Positions 37,727 through 46,692 are shown, numbered from the stretch's first letter. The stretch: DNA of 64,000 bases from Hyphococcus sp. (GCA_021776375.1 JAJFGA010000085.1:1-64000); one strand, 5' to 3'. The notes: a model not told the origin generated them from the letters alone. Program-made: numbers and translations.

Positions 37727-38484
37727 CGTCCAAATCCTTTTAAGCGATCATGCGTGTCAGTGATCTCCGGATATTCGCGCGCAACTTCTTCGTCCAGCGC
37801 GTCTTCAAGCGGTCTGTTTTCTTCGTGGAGACGATATAGATCTTTATACGCACATACGGCGCCACGACTTTTAGAGGCGATGGCCTCAGCGCAGGCTTGC
37901 GTCTCGCGGTCGAGCTGATCTTTGTCGGCGAAAGCCGCGTTCGCTAGCCCCCAGCGTGCTGCGTCCTCGCCAGTGAATGTGGTGGCGGTGAAGGAAAGCT
38001 CGCGCGCGCGGCGCACACCAACAGCACGGGCGAGGTTCTGGCTCATCCCCCAGCTCGGACGAAGGCCCCATTCGGCATGGGTGTCGCCGAATTTCGTGCC
38101 CGCCGACGTCAGGATAAAATCGCAGTGCAACGCAAGCTCAAGGGCGCCGGTGAAGCAAAAACCATGTACCTTGGCGATCACCGGGAGCGGTGCGAGGCGG
38201 AGCCGGTCCGCCGCTGCAAACGCGGTATCGCCGAAAATATTATCGACCTTGCCAGCCTCGAACGTCGCTGATTGCAAGAGCTTTAAATCAACGCCTGCGG
38301 AAAAAGCGCGGCCCGCGCCCTCAAGCACGATGCAGCTGCAGGCCTTGTCTGCGCTCGCTGCGTCTACCGCCGCGATCAACTCCTTAAGTAGCGCCGGGGT
38401 AAAGGCGTTGAGCGCGTCCGGTCGGTCAAGCATGATTGTGGTAACGCCATTGGCGCTTTCGGTCTTGATATATTGGTATGACAT
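37723..38484 (-). CDS. Enoyl-CoA hydratase/isomerase (crotonase) family protein
   Basis: 253 aa, typical length. GRAFSAGVDLK provides one oxyanion-hole element and HGFCFTGALELALHCD the other, with a glutamate near the classical first catalytic position. The region of the second catalytic glutamate reads GLRPSWGMSQNL, which differs from true hydratases, so the reaction (hydratase, isomerase or thioester hydrolase) is open. The ATG at 38484 has AAGGAG 9 nt upstream; an in-frame extension further upstream is not supported. Operon with the FrnE-like gene. Confidence 0.85.
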   Translation of the reverse strand: MSYQYIKTESANGVTTIMLDRPDALNAFTPALLKELIAAVDAASADKACSCIVLEGAGRAFSAGVDLKLLQSATFEAGKVDNIFGDTAFAAADRLRLAPLPVIAKVHGFCFTGALELALHCDFILTSAGTKFGDTHAEWGLRPSWGMSQNLARAVGVRRARELSFTATTFTGEDAARWGLANAAFADKDQLDRETQACAEAIASKSRGAVCAYKDLYRLHEENRPLEDALDEEVAREYPEITDTHDRLKGFGR

Positions 38485-38578
38485 CGGTGTATGCTCCTTG
38501 AGGTCATTATAGGCGTATCTGGCGGCAAGGCGAAGTGAGGTTTGCAGCCCGCGCACAAATGTTACGAAGGAAATTCCG

Positions 38579-39121
38579 ATGAAATCGAGATTGATCGCAG
38601 TTATTGTCGGCTTATCACTCACCACGCCGCAGGTCCTCGCGGAGCGCCCAGCTTTTGAACCGGGGCCGGTGATTGACAATTTCGGCCCAGCCATTGCTGT
38701 TGAGACAGATTTTGCCATCCCCGACGACGCTCGGTTCCAAGTCAGCTACGATGTCAGCGCTAAGGCCAAGGAAGGCGAATTAAACCGAACGTTGGTCGCC
38801 GCCGCGCGGTTTATGAACATGCATGCACGCGCAGGCATACCGGTAGAAAATTTAAATCTCGCTGTCGTCGTTCATGGCGGCGCCACGAAAGATGTGACGA
38901 ACGCCGGCTATTACAGCGAGGCCGTCGGCGGCGAGAACGCCAATGCGGCGCTGATCGCGGCACTGATCGACGCCGATGTTGAGATCATCGTTTGCGGCCA
39001 AAGCGCGGCTTTTAATGGTATTGCCAATGATGATCTTCTGCCTAGCGTAAAAATGGCGCTATCGGCAATGACGGCGCATGCAGTTTTACAAGGCAAGGGT
39101 TATACGCTCAATCCTTTTTAG
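38579..39121 (+). CDS. Exported DsrE-family protein
   Basis: 180 aa. A signal peptide (about 1-21, ending VLA-ERP) suggests a periplasmic location. The mature part has LNLAVVVHGGATKDVT and VEIIVCGQSAAFNGI, the beta-alpha pattern and single conserved cysteine of DsrE/DsrF-like (YchN) proteins. These are often connected to sulfur transfer; the role of exported versions is unknown. AAGGA lies 7 nt before the ATG. It is divergent from the crotonase gene. Confidence 0.8.
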   Translation: MKSRLIAVIVGLSLTTPQVLAERPAFEPGPVIDNFGPAIAVETDFAIPDDARFQVSYDVSAKAKEGELNRTLVAAARFMNMHARAGIPVENLNLAVVVHGGATKDVTNAGYYSEAVGGENANAALIAALIDADVEIIVCGQSAAFNGIANDDLLPSVKMALSAMTAHAVLQGKGYTLNPF

Positions 39122-39166
39122 GATGATGCTTCCTCGCCGACTGCCTCAGCCGTTCTCGGCGTCACT

Positions 39167-40249
39167 CTAAAACCCAACCACCCAGGCACTATCTGCCCGG
39201 GTCTTGGCGTCGAGAACGTCGCGATAGGCGCGCTCGACGGCCTCTGGCCCGTTTTCCTTCTTGACCTTCAGCCAGTCCCGGCTTTTCAATGCCGCCTCGC
39301 GCCAGAACGCCGATGCGCGTTTTTCAAACTCGCCGGGGCCCCAGTCTTGCGTGCGTTTCTGGATATGGCCGGGGGCGAAAAACATGGCGCTCCGTTCCCG
39401 GATGAAATCGGGGCCCATCTCATTGGCGTCGAAATGCGTCAGGCCTACATTCGACGTATATGTCATATTGTCGCCGAGATGCTTGTGCAGACGGCCCAAG
39501 ACATCGCCATTGCCGGACATGTCGATAATAACGGCGGCCCGGCCGGCATCGACTTGTTCGAGCTCGTCATAGGTAAGGACGCTATCATATAGCGCGAGCG
39601 CCTCGACCGCTTGCCTGTTGCGCGGGCTCGTGAGGCCGATGAGCAATGGCGGCGCTTCATCGGCCTTGATCGCATAGGCCGTGCCGATTGCGGTTTTGCT
39701 CGATGCGCTTGGGATGATCACTTGCGCGGCGCCGAACCAGTCATTGTCCTTCAGGAAGTCATAAAGGCAAAAGGACGTCGCATAGAGCGGGAACAGCACC
39801 ATCCGGTCGTCGTCCATCTTGCCGTCATAGCCGGGCTCGTTGTTCACGCGCTGGTAGTTATTATAGACCGGCGGCAGGCTGGCGCGGTGGGGCGCTGCGT
39901 CGGCGAGCCGTTCTTCCTTGATCTTACCGGGCGTCATGACGAGATGGTTGGCCATCGGCCAATAGCCATAAAGCCGCTCGCCCGGCTGAATGTCCGGATG
40001 GCGCGACTCGACAATGTCAGCAAAGCCCCAGACCGGAATAACGCCCCAGCCTTCATCCTCGACAGGAAAAAACTTCCAATAGCCAATGCGCTCGCCAACG
40101 ACGCCATAGGTGATGTTATTCGCGGTAAAGGCGAAACGATCGACCTTGGCGAGAACGTCCCCGTCCTGAAGCGGCGGCGCCGTTCTTTTCTGGAAACGAG
40201 TCTCGCCGAGATTGCCCTTGCGGACTTGAAATTCGGAAATTGTGGTCAT
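39167..40249 (-). CDS. DUF2855 family protein
   Basis: 360 aa. NNITYGVVGERIGYWKFFPVEDEGWGVIPVWGFADIVES is a family-defining region; it resembles the N-terminal part of quinone oxidoreductase-type MDR proteins. VIIPSASSKTAIGTAYAIK looks like a degraded Rossmann segment. DUF2855 is probably MDR-derived and may be an oxidoreductase; no substrate is known. The start at 40249 is chosen because the conserved MTTISEFQVRK begins there; 22 extra upstream codons look unrelated. Confidence 0.85.
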   Translation of the reverse strand: MTTISEFQVRKGNLGETRFQKRTAPPLQDGDVLAKVDRFAFTANNITYGVVGERIGYWKFFPVEDEGWGVIPVWGFADIVESRHPDIQPGERLYGYWPMANHLVMTPGKIKEERLADAAPHRASLPPVYNNYQRVNNEPGYDGKMDDDRMVLFPLYATSFCLYDFLKDNDWFGAAQVIIPSASSKTAIGTAYAIKADEAPPLLIGLTSPRNRQAVEALALYDSVLTYDELEQVDAGRAAVIIDMSGNGDVLGRLHKHLGDNMTYTSNVGLTHFDANEMGPDFIRERSAMFFAPGHIQKRTQDWGPGEFEKRASAFWREAALKSRDWLKVKKENGPEAVERAYRDVLDAKTRADSAWVVGF

Positions 40250-40347
40250 GTGCGCGGCCTTTGTTCTGTCAAAGAAGGGCGGCTTCAAGCTACGGCGCGC
40301 CGGAGGCGCGCGCAATGCGTGGGCGCTCTGGCGCCGGCAGCATGTGC

Positions 40348-40914
40348 CTAAGTTTCGATCACAACTTCTCTCGCGCCGGAAAACTCCGCGACGTCCAGTT
40401 CCAGGCGGTGCGACGAGACGGGTTGCGCGCGACCGAGCGATGTGATCATCACCGTCTCTCCGGTGTCGCGAAACCCGATTTTTGTGAGCACCCGCCCGGA
40501 GACAGGGTTGTCGATGAAATATCCCGCCGTGACACTTGCCGCGCTCATCTCGCCAATGGCGAATTGGACCATCGCGTCCGCGATTTCGCTGGCGACGCCG
40601 TCGCCGCGATAATCAGCGCCAACCCAATAGCCGATCTCCCAGCTATGCTCGCCGGTCTGAAGTGTGCCGGCGCAGGCGATGATTTCTCTGTCGCGGCAGA
40701 CCGCGAAGGCATGCTCGTCACCTTTGATTCTTGCTGTAATTAGCTGATCGACGAAGATCTCTGCATCCTCGTGCGTGTAGGGATGGGGAATGCGCGCCGT
40801 ATGGCGGGCTATTTCCAGATCGTTGCACAGGACTGCAAATCGCGGTGCGTCAGCCTTTTCTATCGGGCGCAAGAGAAAGCGTTTGGTTCTAATGACGGGC
40901 ATATCCGCTCTCAT
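40348..40914 (-). CDS. GNAT-family N-acetyltransferase (RimJ/RimL-like)
   Basis: 188 aa. RTKRFLLRPIEKADAPRFAVLCND is the usual opening of RimJ/RimL-type acetyltransferases. EIGYWVGADYRGDGVASEI contains the acetyl-CoA-binding R-G-x-G-x-A loop, and NPVSGRVLTKIGF is the C-terminal block. It transfers acetyl groups to an amine, perhaps a protein N-terminus or small molecule. A second ATG four codons in (40902) is an alternative start. Confidence 0.87.
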   Translation of the reverse strand: MRADMPVIRTKRFLLRPIEKADAPRFAVLCNDLEIARHTARIPHPYTHEDAEIFVDQLITARIKGDEHAFAVCRDREIIACAGTLQTGEHSWEIGYWVGADYRGDGVASEIADAMVQFAIGEMSAASVTAGYFIDNPVSGRVLTKIGFRDTGETVMITSLGRAQPVSSHRLELDVAEFSGAREVVIET

Positions 40915-40953
40915 CTTATTTCGGTTTTACGCATTTCTCAAAGAGACCCGCCC

Positions 40954-40985
40954 AAAAGAAAAGGGAGAGCGTTGCGCCCTCCCTT
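40954..40985 (-). terminator. Terminator of the rplU-rpmA operon
   Basis: On the minus strand a 10-bp stem (40976-40985 with 40961-40970, one G-U pair) with a 5-nt loop is followed by TTCTTTT. It lies about 50 nt after the rpmA stop and is a strong intrinsic terminator. It also separates the operon from the GNAT gene. Confidence 0.85.
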
Positions 40986-41033
40986 ATGATCGTATCAGAA
41001 GTTCAGCGCTTTATGCGCCATTAAGCGTTGCGC

Positions 41034-41294
41034 TTATTCTGTTTCCGGAAGAATGGAAACGAAATTGCGGCCATTGCGCTTGGTCGCGAATTTGACCCGC
41101 CCGATTACGGTTGCAAACAGCGTGTGGTCTTTGCCGATACCGACATGGGCGCCGGGATGAAATTTTGTGCCGCGCTGGCGTACGATAATATTGCCGGGAA
41201 TAACGAGCTCGCCGCCATATTTTTTAACGCCCAGTCGCCGGCCTGCGGAATCGCGGCCGTTGCGAGACGAGCCGCCTGCTTTTTTGTGAGCCAT
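41034..41294 (-). CDS. rpmA: 50S ribosomal protein L27
   Basis: 86 aa. The N-terminus [20 protein letters not shown] is the standard L27 tail that reaches the peptidyl-transferase centre, with no leader to be cleaved. [22 protein letters not shown] follows. It starts 3 bp after the stop of rplU, the conserved bacterial order. A terminator follows the gene. Confidence 0.98.
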   Translation of the reverse strand: MAHKKAGGSSRNGRDSAGRRLGVKKYGGELVIPGNIIVRQRGTKFHPGAHVGIGKDHTLFATVIGRVKFATKRNGRNFVSILPETE

Positions 41295-41297
41295 CTC

Positions 41298-41957
41298 TTA
41301 CTCCTTCTCGCCCTTGGCGAGTTCCTTGGCCTGATCTACCCAACCTTCGCGTTCGATCCGGCCCTTGAACGACAATTTCTCGTCGAATTCCTCAACGTCT
41401 TTTTTCTTCCAAGCAGCGATTTGAGCAAAGGACGTCACGCCGCCATCAATGAGTTTTTGTGCAAGCACGGGACCAACGCCGGAAAGTTTTGTCAGATCGT
41501 CCGCACTGGCCGCTGCTTTCTTAGGTGGGGCCTTTTCTGCCGCCGCTTTTGCGGGGGCCGCCTTTTTGGGTTCGGCCGTCTTGGCGTCGGCTTTGGGCGA
41601 TGTTGCTTTCGCGGTTTTTTTCGTCGCGGGTTTTGGCTTGGCGCCGTCTGTCAGGATTTCGGTGACCCGCAGTACGGTTAGAAGCTGACGGTGACCCTTC
41701 TTGCGCCGGTAATTCTGCCGGCGGCGCTTTTTGAAGATAATGACCTTGCGGTCGCGGGTCTGTTCAAGGATTTCCGCTGCGATTGAGGCGCCGGAAATGT
41801 TCGGAGCACCAAGCGTAACGTCGCCGCCGTCGCCGATCATCAAAACATCGGCCAGTGTAACCGTGTCGCCCGCCTCGCCGGCGAGGCGCTCCACGCGCAC
41901 AATATCATCTTTGGAAACGCGGTATTGTTTACCGCCAGTCTTCACGACTGCGTACAT
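41298..41957 (-). CDS. rplU: 50S ribosomal protein L21 with C-terminal HHH extension
   Basis: 219 aa, about twice the usual 103. Residues 1-104 are L21 ([14 protein letters not shown] and [17 protein letters not shown]). Then comes an Ala/Lys/Pro-rich linker (about 105-155), followed by a helix-hairpin-helix-like domain ([20 protein letters not shown]) ending in [17 protein letters not shown]. Similar tails are known to me from other alphaproteobacterial L21 proteins; their job is unknown, perhaps RNA binding. GAGG lies 6 nt before the ATG at 41957, which is preferred over an ATG four codons upstream. Confidence 0.95.
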   Translation of the reverse strand: MYAVVKTGGKQYRVSKDDIVRVERLAGEAGDTVTLADVLMIGDGGDVTLGAPNISGASIAAEILEQTRDRKVIIFKKRRRQNYRRKKGHRQLLTVLRVTEILTDGAKPKPATKKTAKATSPKADAKTAEPKKAAPAKAAAEKAPPKKAAASADDLTKLSGVGPVLAQKLIDGGVTSFAQIAAWKKKDVEEFDEKLSFKGRIEREGWVDQAKELAKGEKE

Positions 41958-41970
41958 AATCGACCTCAAC

Positions 41971-41988
41971 AGGCGCTATTGCGCGCCT
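41971..41988 (-). promoter_or_regulatory. Leader hairpin before rplU
   Basis: AGGCGC and GCGCCT (6 bp, 6-nt loop) lie a few bases upstream of the rplU ribosome-binding site, within the predicted leader. Ribosomal protein operons are often autoregulated through such structures; whether this one is functional is inference. Confidence 0.4.
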
Positions 41989-42041
41989 CAACGTCCTTTT
42001 TGGCCCCGGCTTCATGCGTCCGGTTTTTTATAGGAGACGGG

Positions 42042-42070
42042 TCTCTAGCCCGCTAAGAACGGAGCGTCAA
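42042..42070 (-). promoter_or_regulatory. Promoter of rplU-rpmA
   Basis: Minus-strand TTGACG (42065-42070), 17-nt spacer, TAGAGA (42042-42047). The start would fall near 42035, giving a leader of about 78 nt with the hairpin at 41971-41988. A second possible -10, TATAAA, lies at 42026-42031. Confidence 0.55.
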
Positions 42071-42322
42071 GCGGCCGGACAGGGATTTCGGCCCATCTAG
42101 CCATCAGTTGCGCGGGTTCCCTCAATTTTAGCAAGAATCCGCCTAAAAAGGGAAAGGCGGGAGGTGAGGGACCGGCCAGATGGTCAATGGGCGAAGGTGC
42201 TGCGCTACCGCTAACAATTGCCGCTAGTATTGCCAATCCAGATAGATATATTCAGCGCCCGCTTGTGGACCCGCCTACACCACGACTTGTGGGCGTTAGC
42301 TGAATAATGATACCGATAAGCA

Positions 42323-43249
42323 ATGGCTCAAATGGCAAAGACGGTAGTAATGATCGCGCCTAAACCAGACCAGGCGCCGCGCGTCGATCAGGTTGGCGTT
42401 GATGAGCGCGTGGCGCGCTTTCGTTCGCGCAGCATAAAAAAGGCCTCAAAAGTTGAAGCGCTCAACCTGGTTTTGAGCCAGATTGATCTGACCACCCTTG
42501 AGGGACAGGACACGCCCGGCAAAGTCCGCCAGCTGTGTCAGAAGGCGATGCGCCTCCACGACAGTTTGCCGGACATCCCGCATGTGGCGGCGGTGTGTGT
42601 TTATCCGATGATGGTGGCAGAAGCGAAAAAGGCGCTTGGCGCTAGTGGCATTAAAGTCGCCTCTGTGGCGACATCGTTTCCGAGCGGCATGGCGCCAAGT
42701 GAAGTGAAGCTGGAGGAAATCAAACTTGCTGTTGGGCTTGGCGCCGATGAGATCGATATGGTCATCTCGCGTGGGAAATTCCTGGAGGGAAAATACCAGG
42801 AAGTGTTCGATGAAATTGTCGCCTGCAAAGAAGCCTGCGGCGATGCGCATCTCAAGGTGATTTTGGAAACTGGCGAATTGGGCACGCTGGACCGCGTGCG
42901 TTACGCGAGCCTATTGGCGATGCAGGCCGGCGCCGATTTTATCAAGACTTCAACCGGTAAGATTCAGCCGGCGGCGACCATGCCAGTGACGCTGGTGATG
43001 CTGCAGGCGATCCGTGATTATTATTACGATACCGGCCGGATGGTGGGCATGAAGCCCGCCGGCGGCATATCGAAGGCGAAGCTCGCAATCCATTATCTTG
43101 TCATGCTGCGCGAAACCCTCGGTGAGGCGTGGATGTCGCCGGACTGGTTTCGGTTTGGCGCCAGCAGCCTGGCGAACGATGTTCTGATGCAGTTGCAAAA
43201 ACAACAAACAGGCATCTATCAGTCCGAAGACTATTTCTCGAAGGATTAG
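42323..43249 (+). CDS. deoC: Deoxyribose-phosphate aldolase
   Basis: 308 aa, longer than the E. coli enzyme (259) and similar to eukaryote-type DERA. The Schiff-base lysine is in DFIKTSTGK, VCVYPMMV and VATSFPSG are conserved, and KPAGGISK carries the second lysine. It splits 2-deoxyribose-5-phosphate into glyceraldehyde-3-phosphate and acetaldehyde. The first ATG has a weak ribosome site; a second ATG is three codons in. The aldehyde dehydrogenase genes follow at 5 bp, presumably to oxidise the acetaldehyde. Confidence 0.94.
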   Translation: MAQMAKTVVMIAPKPDQAPRVDQVGVDERVARFRSRSIKKASKVEALNLVLSQIDLTTLEGQDTPGKVRQLCQKAMRLHDSLPDIPHVAAVCVYPMMVAEAKKALGASGIKVASVATSFPSGMAPSEVKLEEIKLAVGLGADEIDMVISRGKFLEGKYQEVFDEIVACKEACGDAHLKVILETGELGTLDRVRYASLLAMQAGADFIKTSTGKIQPAATMPVTLVMLQAIRDYYYDTGRMVGMKPAGGISKAKLAIHYLVMLRETLGEAWMSPDWFRFGASSLANDVLMQLQKQQTGIYQSEDYFSKD

Positions 43250-43254
43250 ACCCG

Positions 43255-44730
43255 ATGAACAAGGCAGCCGCGCCGCACACGTTAAATTTCGACACCGGAT
43301 GGGCCTATTCTCCGGCACCGGAGAGCACCGATCACGTTCATATTGAAGACCAGTACAAGTTATTTATCGGTGGCAAATTTGTGGCGCCGAAATCGGGTAA
43401 ATATTTTGACACCATTAACCCCGCTAATGAGAAAGTCTTGGCGCGGGTGGCGCAAGCCGGCGCCGCTGATGTGGACCGGGCCGTAACAGCCGCACGCGAC
43501 GCCTATGACACTGACTGGTCGAAGATGAAGCCCGCTGAGCGCGGCAAATATATTTATCGTATCGCCAGAATTATTCAGGAGCGCGCCCGCGAGTTTGCGG
43601 TGATTGAATCCATGGATGGCGGCAAGCCTATCCGGGAAGCCCGTGATGTTGATATTCCTCTCGCAGCGGCGCATTTTTTCTATTATGCTGGGTGGGCGGA
43701 TAAATTAGATTATGCATTCCCATGCCGAACGCCGCAATCGCTTGGCGTCGCCGGCCAGATTATTCCATGGAATTTCCCGTTGCTTATGGCGGCGTGGAAG
43801 ATTGCACCGGCTTTGGCGTGCGGCAATACGGTGGTTTTAAAACCGGCGGAAACAACGCCGCTTACCGCCTTAAAGCTTGCGGAGGTGATTGAGGCGGCGG
43901 ACTTGCCCCCGGGCGTCGTTAATATCCTGACCGGCGACGGTTCAACCGGTGCGGCAATCGTCAATCATGAGGATGTCAATAAGATTGCATTTACTGGGTC
44001 GACAAATGTCGGCCGCATCATTCAACGTGCGCTGGCCGGAACGGATAAAAGATACACGCTGGAATTGGGCGGCAAAGCCGCCAACATCATTTTTGCCGAC
44101 GCCGCCATCGATCAAGCCGTTGAGGGCGTAGTCAATGCGATATTTTTCAACCAAGGCCATGTCTGTTGCGCCGGTTCGCGGTTGCTGGTTCAGGAGTCCG
44201 TTGCCGACGAAGTTATCGCCAAGCTGAAAGAGCGTATGCAGACATTAATCGTCGGCGATCCGCTCGACAAGAACACCGATATCGGCGCGATCAACTCAGC
44301 GGAGCAATTAGAACGCATCAACGCCTATCTCGATCTCGGACTGGAAGAAGGTGCGGAGATGTTTCAATGCGGCGGCAAAAATCCTGACAAGGGCTATTGG
44401 TGCCAGCCGACTTTGTTCACTAATGTTGCACAGTCGCACCGGATTGTTCGTGAAGAGATATTCGGCCCAGTCCTCGCGATACAAACTTTCCGCACTCTTG
44501 ATGAGGCGGTGGCCAAGGCTAACAACACGCAATACGGATTGTCGGGCGGTATATGGACAGACAAGGGCGCAAAAATCTTCAGCGTTGGCGCCAAAATGCG
44601 CGCCGGCGTCATTTGGGCCAACACTTTCAATAAATTCGACCCGACATCGCCCTTTGGCGGCTATAAAGAAAGCGGCGTCGGCAGGGAAGGCGGAATGCAT
44701 GGCCTTTCCGCTTACCTCGACCTGCACTAA
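43255..44730 (+). CDS. Aldehyde dehydrogenase, catalytic half of an ALDH16-type pair
   Basis: 491 aa. It has a full ALDH fold: IPWNFPLLMAAWK, NAD motif FTGSTNVGR, catalytic base E270 in LELGGK, nucleophile C304 in GHVCCAGS and EIFGPVL. It probably oxidises acetaldehyde from DeoC. The adjacent downstream gene encodes a non-catalytic ALDH-like domain. Together they add up to about 808 residues, close to the roughly 802 of ALDH16 proteins, where the two halves are fused. The ATG at 43255 lies 5 bp after deoC, so translation is likely coupled. Confidence 0.92.
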   Translation: MNKAAAPHTLNFDTGWAYSPAPESTDHVHIEDQYKLFIGGKFVAPKSGKYFDTINPANEKVLARVAQAGAADVDRAVTAARDAYDTDWSKMKPAERGKYIYRIARIIQERAREFAVIESMDGGKPIREARDVDIPLAAAHFFYYAGWADKLDYAFPCRTPQSLGVAGQIIPWNFPLLMAAWKIAPALACGNTVVLKPAETTPLTALKLAEVIEAADLPPGVVNILTGDGSTGAAIVNHEDVNKIAFTGSTNVGRIIQRALAGTDKRYTLELGGKAANIIFADAAIDQAVEGVVNAIFFNQGHVCCAGSRLLVQESVADEVIAKLKERMQTLIVGDPLDKNTDIGAINSAEQLERINAYLDLGLEEGAEMFQCGGKNPDKGYWCQPTLFTNVAQSHRIVREEIFGPVLAIQTFRTLDEAVAKANNTQYGLSGGIWTDKGAKIFSVGAKMRAGVIWANTFNKFDPTSPFGGYKESGVGREGGMHGLSAYLDLH

Positions 44731-44747
44731 TTTTGAGGCGACCGAGC

Positions 44748-45701
44748 ATGGATAAGACTGTAAAAGCCGAAGGGCGAAGTATCGATAGCGCAGCGCCTCG
44801 TGAGACGCAGAGCGCGGCCAAATCCGCAAGCCGCGGACGCGCAAAACCGCCTGCCACAACCCGGCTTGGTGTTGCAAAGACCTATAAGCTTTACATCAAC
44901 GGAAAGTTTCCTCGCACCGAATCCGGCCGGTATTTTACCGTGGTGGATTCTAAGGGAAACATCGCCGCCAATATGTGTCGCGCCAGCCGCAAGGATTTTC
45001 GCGAAGCCGTGTTAGCCGCGCGCTCCGCGTTTAGCGGGTGGGCGGACGCCAGCGCTTATTTGCGCGGTCAGATTTTATACCGGGTGGCGGAAATGCTTGA
45101 GGCGCGGGCCGAGCAATTTGTTACCGAGCTTAAGCTCATGGGGGTGGACAAGCGCACTGCGTCGCGCGAAGTGACCGCGGCGATTGATTGCCTGGTTTAT
45201 TACGCTGGTTGGACGGATAAATATCAGCAGGTATTCAGCGCCGTGAACCCGGTCGCGTCCTCGCATTTTAACTTTTCAATTTTAGAACCAGTGGGCGTGG
45301 TGAGTGTTCTCACAGGCCAGAACAGCGCACTTTTAGGGTTTGTTGAGGCTATCGCGCCGGTTATCGCCGGTGGAAACACGGCCATTGCTCTGGCACCTGA
45401 ACAAAATCCGTTATGTGCGATCAGTTTTGCTGAAGTCCTACATTCTTCCGACGTGCCGGCCGGCGTCATCAATATTCTTTCCGGCTACAGAAAGGAGCTT
45501 GCCGAGCAATTTTCCTCGCATATGGATATCAACGCGATCATTGCCAACAGCAATGATGCAAGTGAAATCAAAATTATTCAGGAACAGGCTGCCAATAATA
45601 TTAAGCGCGTCATCATCCGCACAAAACCGATTGCACCCGACCCCTATCAAATCATCGACGTGCAGGAAACCAAAACTACCTGGCATCCGATAGGCGGTTA
45701 G
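44748..45701 (+). CDS. Non-catalytic ALDH-like protein (ALDH16 C-terminal half)
   Basis: 317 aa. A basic, Ala/Ser-rich leader (about 1-40) precedes YKLYINGKFPRTESGRYFTVVD, the start of an ALDH domain. The cofactor-domain region continues (ILEPVGVVSVLTGQN, VIAGGNTAIALAPE, VPAGVINILSG) but the catalytic glutamate, the nucleophilic cysteine and the whole catalytic domain are missing. It cannot be an active dehydrogenase alone. It probably forms a complex with the preceding enzyme, as the C-terminal half does in fused ALDH16. GAGG precedes the ATG, 17 bp after the previous stop. Confidence 0.85.
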   Translation: MDKTVKAEGRSIDSAAPRETQSAAKSASRGRAKPPATTRLGVAKTYKLYINGKFPRTESGRYFTVVDSKGNIAANMCRASRKDFREAVLAARSAFSGWADASAYLRGQILYRVAEMLEARAEQFVTELKLMGVDKRTASREVTAAIDCLVYYAGWTDKYQQVFSAVNPVASSHFNFSILEPVGVVSVLTGQNSALLGFVEAIAPVIAGGNTAIALAPEQNPLCAISFAEVLHSSDVPAGVINILSGYRKELAEQFSSHMDINAIIANSNDASEIKIIQEQAANNIKRVIIRTKPIAPDPYQIIDVQETKTTWHPIGG

Positions 45702-46657
45702 ACCGCTTCAACTTGCCTAAGCGTCGGCATCGCCGGCGCCGTGCCGGGTTTTGTGGTGGAGAGACCGGCGACTTTATTTGCATATTCGATGGCGGTTCGG
45801 AATTCACCGGGGAAGCGCACCAGCCCGGCGGCCAATCCACCATTGAATGCGTCGCCTGCACCGGTTGTATCGACGACATCAACGCTGGTTGCGTCGATAC
45901 GATAATAAGGGCCGTCGGCAGAGTTGCGGGTGTTGTCGGAGCCTTCGTCAAACGAAACGAAGCAACCCTTATCCCCCAAAGTCAAAACCACGGTCGCCAC
46001 GCCAGATTGCCTGCAAAACTGATGGATGCTGGCGTCGTCCTGTAGCCAAAAATCATTCGGGATGTTGTGGTTCAAAACCGTGTTCATCAAAAACACAAAC
46101 TCAGTTTCGTTCGGCACCAGAATATCTGCGCGTTGCACCAGCTCAAGCGTCAAGCCGTCATTTATAGGCGCGGGGTTGAGTATTGTTGTTACGCCCGCTT
46201 CGCGCGCAGTCTTCATTGCCGCTTCGGTTGCCGAAATATTATTTTCAACCTGGCAGACAAGATATTTCGCCTGGGAAATTTGAGCCGCGAACGCGCCTAT
46301 ATGATCGGATGACAAATGGTTATTGGCACCCAGCGCAACGACGATAAGGTTTTGCCCGTCTGCATTGACAACAATTGATGCAGCGCCCGTGGGGTGGTTG
46401 GCGCAAATCTGCAGCTCGGCGCAAAGTCCTTCCGTAGCGATAAACTCACGCACGCCTTTAGCAAAAATATCATCGCCAACCGCGCCGATAAAGAGCGTTT
46501 TAACGCCAAGCCGGTTGCAGGCGACGGCCTGGTTAAAACCTTTACCGCCGGGACCTGTGCGAAAGGCGCCAATGCGCGTTTCGCCAGGCGACGGAAAAAT
46601 TTCCGTGTTAAAAGCCAGGTCCTGAACATAGCTGCCGACAACGACGACGTCGAACAT
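45698..46657 (-). CDS. PfkB-family sugar kinase (ribokinase-like)
   Basis: 319 aa. The N-terminal RTGPGGKGFNQAVACNRLG is the first PfkB signature. DTTGAGDAFNGGLAAGL near the C-terminus contains the catalytic aspartate and anion hole. Ribokinase is the closest recognisable type. Context (deoC converging with a 4-bp overlap of the ends, a nucleoside deoxyribosyltransferase-like gene 35 bp upstream) suggests phosphorylation of ribose or deoxyribose released from nucleosides, feeding DeoC. Substrate specificity cannot be read from the sequence. Confidence 0.87.
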   Translation of the reverse strand: MFDVVVVGSYVQDLAFNTEIFPSPGETRIGAFRTGPGGKGFNQAVACNRLGVKTLFIGAVGDDIFAKGVREFIATEGLCAELQICANHPTGAASIVVNADGQNLIVVALGANNHLSSDHIGAFAAQISQAKYLVCQVENNISATEAAMKTAREAGVTTILNPAPINDGLTLELVQRADILVPNETEFVFLMNTVLNHNIPNDFWLQDDASIHQFCRQSGVATVVLTLGDKGCFVSFDEGSDNTRNSADGPYYRIDATSVDVVDTTGAGDAFNGGLAAGLVRFPGEFRTAIEYANKVAGLSTTKPGTAPAMPTLRQVEAV

Positions 46658-46692
46658 GTGTTTATCTCCCAGAAAAGTCGTGGAACCTCGGA

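Larger units (their letters stand above)
41958..42322. other. rplU-deoC divergent intergenic region
   Basis: 365 bp. It contains the rplU promoter and leader hairpin, plus an imperfect inverted repeat next to deoC: ATATTCAGC (42248-42256) and GCTGAATAAT (42299-42308), with partly complementary inner arms. This is a possible operator for deoC. A 63-codon open frame (42045-42236, minus) lacks supporting features. Confidence 0.5.

Noticed and set aside
42045-42236. 63-codon minus-strand frame upstream of rplU
   Set aside because: No convincing ribosome site or family, and it overlaps the rplU promoter elements at its 3' end.
44731-44747. Frameshift or pseudogene between the two ALDH genes
   Set aside because: The first protein ends at the normal ALDH C-terminus and the second has its own start and ribosome site with a distinct leader, so two real genes are more likely than a broken one.
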